From the NCBI GenBank assembly GCA_946617545.1, contig CAMOKK010000005.1:1-23324 (forward strand): a stretch of DNA of 23,324 nt, read 5' to 3'. Below the pieces are notes generated by a model that saw only the letters and a list, made by a program, of their open reading frames with translations, was not told the DNA's origin and did no database searches. Below are positions 14,611 through 21,405 of the stretch, piece after piece. Made by a program: the position numbers and the translations under genes. How positions within the stretch are numbered: position 1 is the stretch's first letter; every line of letters starts with the position of its first letter. Source of the stretch: an uncultured Bacteroidales bacterium (lineage in GTDB: Bacteria > Bacteroidota > Bacteroidia > Bacteroidales > UBA932).

Positions 14611-14626
14611 GTTCAGAAATATGAAT
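14611..14626 (+). promoter_or_regulatory. Operator-like dyad E, over the regulator start codon
   Basis: Reads G-TTCA-GAAATA-TGAA-T, matching dyad C (minus strand) at 14 of 16 positions. It includes the ATG at 14621 and begins at the last base of the ATG at 14609, fitting autorepression of the XRE gene. Confidence 0.6.
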
Positions 14627-14983
14627 CGCAGGCTTTTACAGTTCTTACAAGCTGAAAACATTACCCAGACTCAGCTGGCCGATACCCTCTCTGTCGCAAG
14701 AGGAAGCGTATCCAATATTTTAGCAGGAAGAAACAAGCCCGGCTATGATTTTTTGGAGAGCCTCATTCTTCACTATCCCAATCTGAACTTGGAATGGCTC
14801 CTAAGCGGAAAAGGCAAAATGTACCATGACCAGGATAAAGTCGAAGCCTCCGGAAAAGAGGATGACTCCCCCATACAACTGGATCTGTTTTCGCCACAAA
14901 AGCAGGCTCCGTCACGGGAAGTATCCAAAATAATGGTCTTCTACTCTGACAAAACCTTCCAGGAATTCCATCCAAGCGAATAA
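14621..14983 (+). CDS. XRE/Cro-CI-type helix-turn-helix regulator
   Basis: A 120-residue DNA-binding protein. The N-terminal five-helix XRE domain covers about residues 1-65: the turn and recognition helix lie in TQTQLADTLSVARGSVSNIL (about 15-34), then AGRNKPGYDFLESLILHYPN and the LEWLLSGKGKMY segment often seen in Bacteroidales relatives. A charged linker is followed by the C-terminal motif SKIMVFYSDKTFQEFHP; I recall similar KIM-hydrophobic-F-S-D-x-T-F tails in Bacteroides XRE proteins. There is no S24 peptidase domain. ATG 14621 is chosen; in-frame ATG 14609 would add four residues and leave almost no leader. Dyad E on the start codon suggests autoregulation; dyad A suggests control of queA. 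Codon use resembles its neighbours downstream. Confidence 0.87.
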   Translation: MNRRLLQFLQAENITQTQLADTLSVARGSVSNILAGRNKPGYDFLESLILHYPNLNLEWLLSGKGKMYHDQDKVEASGKEDDSPIQLDLFSPQKQAPSREVSKIMVFYSDKTFQEFHPSE

Positions 14984-14988
14984 TTTGT

Positions 14989-14996
14989 TAAATTTG
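14989..14996 (+). promoter_or_regulatory. -7 promoter element for the PyrD-like/cinA pair
   Basis: Reads TAAATTTG, matching TAnnTTTG, 6 bp after the regulator stop. Transcription would start near 15000, about 20 nt before ATG 15021. No TTTG box is seen upstream, so this may supplement read-through from the regulator promoter. Confidence 0.5.
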
Positions 14997-15020
14997 CAGC
15001 GTATTACAAGCTACGCTGCT

Positions 15021-15662
15021 ATGTCCTTCATTTGTTTTCGCAAGAAAAAAGCCCTGGATATACATTGCCTCGGGCTGGAATTCAAGAATCCCATCGGCAT
15101 TCGGGATCTTTCTATGGGCAGCCGGGCCGGATTTATGACACTGACACAGCCCGAGGACCGTATTCTGGATTGGATTTTGAAGGTTCAGGAGCATAGAAAC
15201 AAAACTGTTTTAGCCATCAACGTTTCATCAGACCTGGCCAAGACCTTTTCGCTCGTCTACGATTTCTCGGACCTTATCATCATAGATCCCGACGGAGACC
15301 ATGGAATAGACTCCCCCGACATCTCCGACACTTCGGTTCTCCTGGATGAGATTGTGAGTCTCCGGTTGTGTTATGAACGCTACACACCCATCGCCTTCAG
15401 GCTCTCTCACGGCCATACTCCGGACGAAATCGAAGAGCTTGTAAACCATTGCCGCCTTTCAGGCATCGACGCCATCGTGGCTCCAGGAGCAAAGAAGGTG
15501 GCTCACATCATAGAAATGACCCAGGGCCGACTGCCCGTTATAGGAGAGGCCGGCTCGCAGGAAGAGGCCCTGGAATGTCTGAATGCCGGAGCCAGCCTGG
15601 TAGAAACCACTTTGGGCCCCATCGGCCTCACCAAACTGATTAAAACTTTATCCCAAAAATGA
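15021..15662 (+). CDS. Degenerate dihydroorotate-dehydrogenase-like TIM-barrel protein
   Basis: A 213-residue protein resembling a shortened class-2 PyrD (normally about 330-350). Visible likenesses: LGLEFKNPIG near the start (compare L-F-K-N-P-V-G in PyrD), the internal AINVSSD strand, the pattern SGIDAIVAPG, and the C-terminal phosphate-binding region RLPVIGEAGSQEEALECLNAGASLVE. Missing: the membrane-binding N-terminus, the G-F-D-K-N-G loop, the N-x-S-S-P-N-T-P segment with the catalytic serine (here IIIDPDGDHGID), the FMN-contacting Lys of V-K-I-A-P-D (here FRLSHG) and the N-T of A-T-N-T (here APG). It is unlikely to oxidise dihydroorotate; it may bind a phosphorylated ligand. ATG 15021 is chosen because the longer TTG frame starts before the -7 element. 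Its TGA overlaps the cinA ATG by four bases (ATGA). Confidence 0.6.
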   Translation: MSFICFRKKKALDIHCLGLEFKNPIGIRDLSMGSRAGFMTLTQPEDRILDWILKVQEHRNKTVLAINVSSDLAKTFSLVYDFSDLIIIDPDGDHGIDSPDISDTSVLLDEIVSLRLCYERYTPIAFRLSHGHTPDEIEELVNHCRLSGIDAIVAPGAKKVAHIIEMTQGRLPVIGEAGSQEEALECLNAGASLVETTLGPIGLTKLIKTLSQK

Positions 15663-16918
15663 AATATGCATCCATCGTCACCATCGGTGATGAAATCCTC
15701 ATCGGGCAGGTGCTGGACACCAATTCCAGGGAACTGGCCCGCAGTCTGGAGGAAATAGGCATCCATGTGAGCCGTATGCTTTCCATTTCCGACAATGCCC
15801 AAGATATCTCGGAAACCCTTATCCGGGAGCTCTCAAGCCACGACATCGTCATCACTACCGGAGGGCTGGGCCCCACCAAGGACGACATAACAAAAGGAGT
15901 TCTGGCCACACTCAGCGGCAGCCGCAAAATGGTGTCCCATCCCGGTCAGCTGAAGAAGGTTCACGAAATCCTGCAGAGCCGGGGACTGGATGTGCTTCCC
16001 ATCAATATCGCCCAGGCCGATGTCCCTGAAACGGCGGAAGTCATTGTAAATGAGCTTGGAACGGCGCCCATCATGGTTTTCCGGAATATCAAGGGCGGCG
16101 GAACGCTCTATTCCCTTCCCGGCGTTCCTCACGAGGCGGTCGGGGCCATTCCGGCCATCCTGGAAGACATCCGTAAACACCAGGAAATCAACAGCATCCT
16201 CCATAAGAACGTCATGGTGTACGGGATAGCGGAAAGCGCCCTTTCCGAACTCATCACTCCCTGGGAAGACGCCCTCCCCAAGGATATGCACCTGGCCTAT
16301 CTGCCCAATCCCCTGACCGGCATCCGGCTCCGCCTTTCATGCTACGGTGGAAAGCCGGAAGAGAACGGCCGCCGGATGGAGGAGCAACTGGCCGCCCTCA
16401 AGGAGATTCTGGGAGAGCTTGTCTATGCCGAAGCAGATTCTTCCCTGGAAGAAGAGCTGGGCAGGCTTCTCAAACAGCATGGATTCACCCTCTCTGCAGC
16501 CGAGTCCTGCACAGGCGGAGAAATTGCCCATCTCATTACATCGGTAGCCGGCTCATCGGCCTATTTCCTGGGCTCCGTCACCTCCTACGCCATTTCCGTC
16601 AAGGAAAAGGTGCTGGGAGTTCCGGCCGATACCATCCAAAAATACGGGGTGGTAAGTTCCCAGGTGGCGGCAGCCATGGCGGAGGGAGTGAGAAAACTCA
16701 CCGGCAGCGATTACTCCGTTGCCACCACCGGCCTGGCCGGACCGGGCGGAGATGAATTCAATCCGGTGGGAACGGTGTGGATTGGAGTGGCCACGCCCCG
16801 CTCTACCTATACCGTAAAATACTGCTACAAGAACGACCGGAAACGCAATATCGAGCGCTTTGCAGCCTCTGCCCTGAACTTTTTGCGCTTGAAGCTAATT
16901 TCCGAGCTAACTTATTGA
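15659..16918 (+). CDS. cinA: CinA, competence/damage-inducible protein with NMN-deamidase-type C-terminal domain
   Basis: A 419-residue two-domain CinA. The N-terminal MoCF-biosynthesis-like domain (COG1058) includes SIVTIGDEILIGQVLDTNS at the start and TTGGLGPTKDDIT at about 66-78, and in characterised relatives hydrolyses ADP-ribose. The C-terminal domain (about 265-419) carries SAAESCTGGEIAHLIT, TSYAISVKEKVLGV, YGVVSSQVA and ATTGLAGPGG, the hallmarks of PncC-type NMN deamidases, which recycle nicotinamide mononucleotide. Length is normal. Translation is coupled to the PyrD-like gene by the ATGA overlap. It is followed by a perfect 20-bp palindrome. In some bacteria cinA belongs to a DNA-damage or competence regulon; here the regulator next to it is an XRE protein. 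Confidence 0.95.
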   Translation: MKYASIVTIGDEILIGQVLDTNSRELARSLEEIGIHVSRMLSISDNAQDISETLIRELSSHDIVITTGGLGPTKDDITKGVLATLSGSRKMVSHPGQLKKVHEILQSRGLDVLPINIAQADVPETAEVIVNELGTAPIMVFRNIKGGGTLYSLPGVPHEAVGAIPAILEDIRKHQEINSILHKNVMVYGIAESALSELITPWEDALPKDMHLAYLPNPLTGIRLRLSCYGGKPEENGRRMEEQLAALKEILGELVYAEADSSLEEELGRLLKQHGFTLSAAESCTGGEIAHLITSVAGSSAYFLGSVTSYAISVKEKVLGVPADTIQKYGVVSSQVAAAMAEGVRKLTGSDYSVATTGLAGPGGDEFNPVGTVWIGVATPRSTYTVKYCYKNDRKRNIERFAASALNFLRLKLISELTY

Positions 16919-16925
16919 TATAAAT

Positions 16926-16972
16926 AATATGAAACAAATATGTTAATAACCGTAACATATTTGTTTCATATT
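16926..16972. repeat. Perfect 20-bp AT-rich inverted repeat, possible bidirectional terminator
   Basis: The arms 16926-16945 and 16953-16972 are exact reverse complements and enclose the 7-nt loop ATAACCG. The stem has only four G/C pairs. It lies between convergent cinA and the dipeptidase gene, where a two-way terminator is expected, but no run of T follows it on either strand. The 7-bp sequence GAGCTAA occurs on both sides (16904-16910 and 16983-16989). Confidence 0.8.
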
Positions 16973-16987
16973 CTAAAAAACTGAGCT

Positions 16988-17010
16988 AAAGTGCTTATTC
17001 AGCGCACTTT
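16988..17010 (-). terminator. Weak hairpin at the end of the dipeptidase gene
   Basis: A 7-bp stem (AAAGTGC with GCACTTT, loop 9 nt) spans the dipeptidase stop codon on the minus strand and is followed, 7 nt later, by six T residues (16980-16975). The gap before the T run makes it a poor intrinsic terminator by itself; it may act with the palindrome just beyond. Confidence 0.4.
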
Positions 17011-18077
17011 GACACGCGCTCCCACACGGCCATCAAATTTCCGCCCATAAGCTGGTCTATCTGACTCCGGGAATAAGCGCGGTGCTCCAGCTCCTCTATG
17101 AGTGCCGGTGTCTTGGAAACGTTTTCCAGCCCTTCCGGCGGAACCAGGATGCCGTCAAAATCGGAGCCGATTCCCACATGGTCGATGCCCGCCCAGCGGA
17201 CGGCATGGTCAATATGATCGGCAATCTCTTTTACGCCCGGCCGATGGATTTGCGCCATTAACCTTTCCTGCATCCGGTTCCATGCATTCACTTTGGCGGG
17301 GTTGGAAGGCTCCCGGATGAACTCCGCTTCCACGGCTTCCGCCTCATCCATCAAGGCTGCCTCCCCGGGGCGGGTGGCAAACTCATCACTCAGGAAAGCA
17401 GGATAATAATTGATGCCCACATAACCGCCTTTCTCCCCCAGGGCCTGCAGCATTTCGTCCGTGAGGTTCCGCCGGTGGGAGCAAAGAGCCCGGCAGCAGG
17501 AGTGAGTGGCCACCACCGGCGCTTCCGAAAGCCGGATGCAATCCCAAAATGTTTTGTCGGAAGCATGGGAGAGGTCTATCATCATCCCCAGGGCATTCAT
17601 TTCCCTCACCACTTCCCTTCCGAAAGGGCTCAGGCCGCCCCAGCGCTTGGCTTCAGCGGCAGAATCGGCAATGGCGTTATCTCCGTTATGGGTAAGCGTC
17701 ACATAACTGACCCCCAAGCGATAAAACGTCCTCAGAAGAGACAGGGACTCCTGAATGGGAGAACCGTTCTCCATCCCCATGAAAATGGAAAAGATACCCT
17801 CCTCCCTGTTCCGGGCGGCTTCCTCGGGAGAAAACGTCACGGCAGCATAGTCCGGGTTGGCATCGGCCGCATCATAAACGGCCGACAGCATTTCCAGAGC
17901 ATAACGGGTAGCGCTGTCCGGCGCCATCTCCGCAGGAGTGTAGAGGGCGAAGAAGGCTCCGTCCACGCCTCCGGCCTTGAGTTTCGGGAAATCCACGTGT
18001 GCGTGCGGATTGTCAATCCCCAGGTTCCGCAGCCTGATCAGCTGGGACGGGGTGTCCATATGCGAATCGTAAATCAT
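16995..18077 (-). CDS. Membrane dipeptidase, peptidase family M19
   Basis: A 360-residue zinc dipeptidase related to renal dipeptidase. Metal-site motifs appear in order: DSHMDTP (residues 4-10, the H-x-D pair), GMENG (bridging Glu, normally G-x-E-G), LTHN, MIDLSHAS (metal His), VATHS (metal His) and GIDHVGIGSDFDG (conserved Asp), ending with MGGNLMAVW. No signal peptide is present, so it is probably cytoplasmic, hydrolysing dipeptides, possibly including D-amino-acid-containing ones from peptidoglycan. ATG 18077 is chosen because it overlaps the ABC-F TGA as ATGA; longer frames run backwards into that gene. It is the last gene of the valS-thioesterase-tat-ABC-F operon. Confidence 0.92.
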   Translation of the reverse strand: MIYDSHMDTPSQLIRLRNLGIDNPHAHVDFPKLKAGGVDGAFFALYTPAEMAPDSATRYALEMLSAVYDAADANPDYAAVTFSPEEAARNREEGIFSIFMGMENGSPIQESLSLLRTFYRLGVSYVTLTHNGDNAIADSAAEAKRWGGLSPFGREVVREMNALGMMIDLSHASDKTFWDCIRLSEAPVVATHSCCRALCSHRRNLTDEMLQALGEKGGYVGINYYPAFLSDEFATRPGEAALMDEAEAVEAEFIREPSNPAKVNAWNRMQERLMAQIHRPGVKEIADHIDHAVRWAGIDHVGIGSDFDGILVPPEGLENVSKTPALIEELEHRAYSRSQIDQLMGGNLMAVWERVSKCAE

Positions 18078-19999
18078 TGTTCCAATTGCTCCATAAGGGT
18101 GGTCCACTCATCCGTATCGGCCTCCAGAGCCATCTTCAGCTCCAGATACTCACGGGTGAGCTCCATGATATCGTCTTTTTCGGAAGGATTGGCCAGCAGA
18201 GCCTCAATCTCCCCCATCCGGCTTTCCCGCCCGGCAATCTCCTTCTCTAAGAAATCCACCCGGTTCTTGAGCTTCCGCTGCTCTTTGGAGAGAACCTTTT
18301 GAGTCTGAAAATTCTTGGCCGATTCTTTCTCTATAACAGGCTTTTGCTGCATTTGACTTGTAGTATTCCTTTCAAGCTCCTGCAGGGATTCCAGCTTCCG
18401 TTTCTCTAAGAATTCCTGCACACTGCCCAAATGCTCCTTAACCCGGCCGTCCCGAAATTCATACAGTTTGTCCACCAGACCGTCCAGGAAATCACGGTCG
18501 TGCGAAACCACAATCAACGTGCCGTCAAAGGACTGGAGCGCCTGCTTCAGAACATCCTTGGAGCGGATATCCATGTGGTTGGTAGGTTCATCCAAGGCCA
18601 GGACATTATAAGGGGAAAGCATCAGCTTGGCCATCCCCAAGCGGGCCCGTTCCCCACCGCTGAGTACACTCACCTTCTTGTCGATATCCTCTCCTTTGAA
18701 AAGGAAGGCCCCCAGGATATCTCTGAGCTTAGTGCGGATATCCCCCACCGCTATCCGGTCCAAGGTACCGAAAACGGTCTCCGAGGGGTCCAGAATGTCT
18801 TCCTGATTCTGGGCATAATAGCCGATATGGACATTGTGCCCCAGGCGGGCCTCTCCGGAAATGGGCTCCAGTTCCCGCATAATCACCCGCATCAGTGTAG
18901 TCTTTCCTTCCCCATTCCGGCCGATCAGTGCCACCTTCTCCCCTCTTTTTATCTCAATCTGCGCATCGGAGAAAACTACTTTTTGCGGGTAGCCAACCTT
19001 TAAGTCAACGCCCTTAAACACCACATCACCAGAACGTTGCGCAGGAGGAAATTTTAATGAAAGCCGGGCATTGTCCGTCTCGTCAATCTCAATTCTTTCC
19101 AGCTTCTCCAGGGCCTTGATACGAGACTGCACCTGGTTGCTCTTGGTGGGCTTGTAACGGAAGCGGTTAATGAAATCCTCCGTCTTCTCTATCATCCGCT
19201 GCTGGTTCTCATAAGCCGCCGTCTGCTGGGCCATCCGCTCTGCACGGAGAGTTACATACTGGCTATAGGGAACTTTATAGTCATGAACATGTCCCAGCAA
19301 AATTTCCACCGTGCGTGTGGTAACATTATCCAGGAACTTCCGGTCATGGGACACCAGCAGCACCGAACCGCGGTAATTCTTCAGATAATCCTCAAACCAT
19401 TCGATGGATTCGATGTCCAGGTGATTGGTGGGCTCATCTAAAAGCAGCACATCCGGGGCCGACAAGAGAATCTTGGCCAGCTCGATGCGCATGTTCCAGC
19501 CCTGGGAGAAGGTTTCCGTGTTGCGGTCCAACTCATCGGCCTTGAACCCCAGGCCCAGGAGGACCTTTTGCGCCTGGGCCTCCGGGGAGAGTCCGGATTC
19601 CAGTGCCAAGGTGTCATTTATTTCATTCAAGCGTTCAATTAATCTTGCGTATCCGCTTGAATCATAATCTGTTCTATTCGCAAGTTCATCCGTAATCCGC
19701 TGCAGTTCAACCTCCATCGTCTTCAAATGATCGAAGACGGAAAGGACTTCCTGCATCACCGAATGCCCCTTATGATGTTCCATCACCTGGGGCAGATAAC
19801 CAATCCGGATTCCGGACGGCTTTTCAATGCTGCCGGAAGTGGGGGCCTGTTCCCCGGTAATCAGTTTCATCAGGGTGGACTTGCCGGCCCCGTTCTTTCC
19901 CACCAGGCCAATCTTATCCTGCTCGGAAATGTGGAAATTGATTCCGTCCAGCAGGACATAGCCGCCGAAGGCCACCGTTACATTGCTTACAGTAATCAT
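18074..19999 (-). CDS. ABC-F family ATPase (ribosome-associated type)
   Basis: A 641-residue soluble protein with two ATP-binding cassettes and no membrane domain. NBD1: Walker A GKNGAGKST (34-42), signature FSQGWNMRIELAK (about 163), Walker B LLLDEPTNHLDI. A basic linker rich in R, K and Q (RYKPTKSNQVQSRIKAL) corresponds to the interdomain P-site tRNA motif. NBD2: Walker A GRNGEGKTT (about 360-368), signature LSGGERARLGMAK, LALDEPTNHMDI. A C-terminal coiled coil follows (about 540-641; KEQRKLKNRVDFLEKEIAGRE). Such proteins act on ribosomes; subfamily (Uup/YdiF-like) is uncertain, and nothing points specifically to antibiotic resistance. NBD1 has Gln in place of a signature Gly, possibly a lineage trait. 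Its ATG overlaps the tatC TGA and its TGA overlaps the dipeptidase ATG. Confidence 0.93.
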   Translation of the reverse strand: MITVSNVTVAFGGYVLLDGINFHISEQDKIGLVGKNGAGKSTLMKLITGEQAPTSGSIEKPSGIRIGYLPQVMEHHKGHSVMQEVLSVFDHLKTMEVELQRITDELANRTDYDSSGYARLIERLNEINDTLALESGLSPEAQAQKVLLGLGFKADELDRNTETFSQGWNMRIELAKILLSAPDVLLLDEPTNHLDIESIEWFEDYLKNYRGSVLLVSHDRKFLDNVTTRTVEILLGHVHDYKVPYSQYVTLRAERMAQQTAAYENQQRMIEKTEDFINRFRYKPTKSNQVQSRIKALEKLERIEIDETDNARLSLKFPPAQRSGDVVFKGVDLKVGYPQKVVFSDAQIEIKRGEKVALIGRNGEGKTTLMRVIMRELEPISGEARLGHNVHIGYYAQNQEDILDPSETVFGTLDRIAVGDIRTKLRDILGAFLFKGEDIDKKVSVLSGGERARLGMAKLMLSPYNVLALDEPTNHMDIRSKDVLKQALQSFDGTLIVVSHDRDFLDGLVDKLYEFRDGRVKEHLGSVQEFLEKRKLESLQELERNTTSQMQQKPVIEKESAKNFQTQKVLSKEQRKLKNRVDFLEKEIAGRESRMGEIEALLANPSEKDDIMELTREYLELKMALEADTDEWTTLMEQLEQ

Positions 20000-20733
20000 T
20001 CCGTGCCCTCCTCCTCCGGTTTACGGCAAAGCAGGATGGACAGCTCGAAGAGGCCATACAGAGGAATGGCCAGAACGAACATGGAAAAAGGGTCGCTTGG
20101 TGTAATGAAAGCCGCTAATATTAAGATAATTACAAATGCGTATTTACGCCACTGCTTCAAGTTATCCCGCGTCACAACCCCCAAACTGCTCAGGACCAGA
20201 ATCACGGTAGGAAATTCAAACAGGATGCCTATCAGGAACACCATGGAGGTGAAAAGCGACATATAGGAGCTCAGGGAAATGGTATTCACCACGGCATCGC
20301 TGACGGAAAAATTCACAAAGAACATCAAACACACCGGCAACACCACAAAATAGCCCACAGCCACCCCCAGATAGAAAAGGAGGGAAGACAGGCCGAAAGC
20401 CTTCCTCACCGCCTTCTTCTCGTTTTCATAGAGAGCCGGAGCAATAAACTTCCAAATTTCCCAGACCACATAAGGGAAGGCCACCACCAGGCCGCACAGC
20501 ATAGCCACCTTCAGGTAGAAGAAGAACTGGGCCGACAAGTCGATGTTAATCAAATCCATGGAAAACTCCAGCCCCGGCAGCCGATACAGAGGAAAGTCTG
20601 CTCTCGTGGGCCAGAAAACAGCCTGAAAAAGTGGCTTGGGGAATGCCAGGAATACAATGGAAGCCAAACCTACGCCCAGCACCGAATGGAACAACGTTCC
20701 TCTCAGTGCCTCAATGTGGTCCCAGAAGGACAT
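19996..20733 (-). CDS. tatC: Twin-arginine translocase subunit TatC
   Basis: A 245-residue inner-membrane protein, the substrate-receptor subunit of the Tat system that exports folded proteins. It opens MSFWDHIEALRGTLF, the typical cytoplasmic N-terminus with the E-x-L-R element, followed by six hydrophobic segments. The conserved FPYVVWEIWKFIAPALYENE region is at about 98-117, and FEFPTVILVLSSLG and AAFITPSDPFSMFVLAIPLY follow later. ATG 20733 is preferred over an upstream alternative start, because the extra residues are just the tatA end in another frame; a GAAGGA sequence lies upstream. It follows tatA by 22 nt. The stop overlaps the ABC-F start (ATGA). No tatB is seen; a TatA/TatC-only system is usual in this phylum. 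Confidence 0.96.
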   Translation of the reverse strand: MSFWDHIEALRGTLFHSVLGVGLASIVFLAFPKPLFQAVFWPTRADFPLYRLPGLEFSMDLINIDLSAQFFFYLKVAMLCGLVVAFPYVVWEIWKFIAPALYENEKKAVRKAFGLSSLLFYLGVAVGYFVVLPVCLMFFVNFSVSDAVVNTISLSSYMSLFTSMVFLIGILFEFPTVILVLSSLGVVTRDNLKQWRKYAFVIILILAAFITPSDPFSMFVLAIPLYGLFELSILLCRKPEEEGTE

Positions 20734-20755
20734 CTCTGTGTCCTTCCCTTCCAAA

Positions 20756-20953
20756 CTACTTGTTCTCGTCCTTGTTGTAGTTCTCGTCCTTGAGTTCTTT
20801 CTCCACCTCATTCATTCCCTCTTTGAAACTCTTAACGCCCTTGCCTACTCCCTTCATGAGTTCGGGAATCTTCTTTCCGCCAAACAGGAGAACAACCACA
20901 GCCACGATGGCCACAATCTCCCAGGTTCCAAGCATCATCGGATAAATAAGCAT
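20756..20953 (-). CDS. tatA: Twin-arginine translocase subunit TatA
   Basis: A 65-residue protein with the TatA layout: a short periplasmic N-terminus, one transmembrane helix [20 protein letters not shown] (about 10-29) with Glu in the helix and the F-G hinge, the amphipathic helix [19 protein letters not shown], and a charged tail ([17 protein letters not shown]). It forms the pore-building subunit of the Tat pathway. It sits 5 nt after the thioesterase stop and 22 nt before tatC. Starts at 20938 or 20935 are possible but would leave few residues before the helix. Confidence 0.95.
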   Translation of the reverse strand: MLIYPMMLGTWEIVAIVAVVVLLFGGKKIPELMKGVGKGVKSFKEGMNEVEKELKDENYNKDENK

Positions 20954-20958
20954 AATTG

Positions 20959-21372
20959 TTAAAGATTTAGTTTTTCCTCAAAAAGTTTCACAACAGGCTC
21001 CGGGCAGCGCGTCGGCATGAAAGTCTCCTTGTTCAGGAAACCAAGGATTACGGTTCCCTCGGCACAAAGGACTCCGTCCTGGTTGTAAACCGCCTGCCCA
21101 ATGACCATTTTGGCCATGGGAACTTTGTTCACCTCGGCCGTGGCGGTGAGCACATCTCCCATCCGGGCGGGATGCCGGAAGTGACATTCCACGGACACGA
21201 TGGGAACCAGAACGCCCAGCTCGGCTTCGCACTTTTCAATCGGGAAACCCAGCTGAACCATCATCTCGTCCCGGGCTATTTCGAAATAGCGGATGTAATT
21301 GGAGTGGTGAACCACTGCCATTTGATCCGTTTCGTAGTACCGGACAGGAAAAGATGTCTTAAATACAGCCAT
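20959..21372 (-). CDS. Acyl-CoA thioesterase, hot-dog fold, YbgC/FcbC-like
   Basis: A 137-residue single hot-dog-domain thioesterase. The active-site segment [20 protein letters not shown] has the conserved Asp16, followed by FEIARDEMM on the central helix. The later [23 protein letters not shown] and [21 protein letters not shown] strands are typical of the family. It hydrolyses acyl-CoA (or 4-hydroxybenzoyl-CoA-like) thioesters; chain preference cannot be told. It lies 33 nt after valS and 5 nt before tatA in the same direction, so it is probably in one operon. The AT-rich gap upstream has no full TAnnTTTG match. Confidence 0.9.
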   Translation of the reverse strand: MAVFKTSFPVRYYETDQMAVVHHSNYIRYFEIARDEMMVQLGFPIEKCEAELGVLVPIVSVECHFRHPARMGDVLTATAEVNKVPMAKMVIGQAVYNQDGVLCAEGTVILGFLNKETFMPTRCPEPVVKLFEEKLNL

Positions 21373-21405
21373 AACAAAAATGTTATAATAATAAACAATT
21401 TTGTT

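Larger units (their letters stand above)
14129..14620. other. AT-rich divergent regulatory region between queA and the XRE regulator
   Basis: A 492-bp gap with far lower GC than its flanks (9 G/C in the 60 bases 14341-14400; 11 in 14281-14340). It holds the queA promoter (14151-14158), four of the five TTCA-N6-TGAA dyads and part of the fifth, a 16-bp inverted repeat formed by two of them, an extra minus-strand TAnnTTTG match at 14377-14384 that could give queA a long leader, an isolated perfect Shine-Dalgarno with a 10-codon frame (14412-14461), and the regulator's promoter (14570-14600). No tRNA-like or known riboswitch structure was recognised. Confidence 0.8.

Noticed and set aside
16926..16972. 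The palindrome after cinA as a dif site
   Set aside because: Its half-sites point the wrong way (ATGTTA toward the centre) and the symmetry is perfect, unlike the imperfect 11-6-11 layout of dif.
21373..21405. A 7-bp inverted repeat (AACAAAA/TTTTGTT) between valS and the thioesterase gene, and a CATTTTTG next to its ATG
   Set aside because: The arms are almost only A/T with a long spacer, and the octamer differs from TAnnTTTG at one fixed base; chance is likely in so AT-rich a gap.
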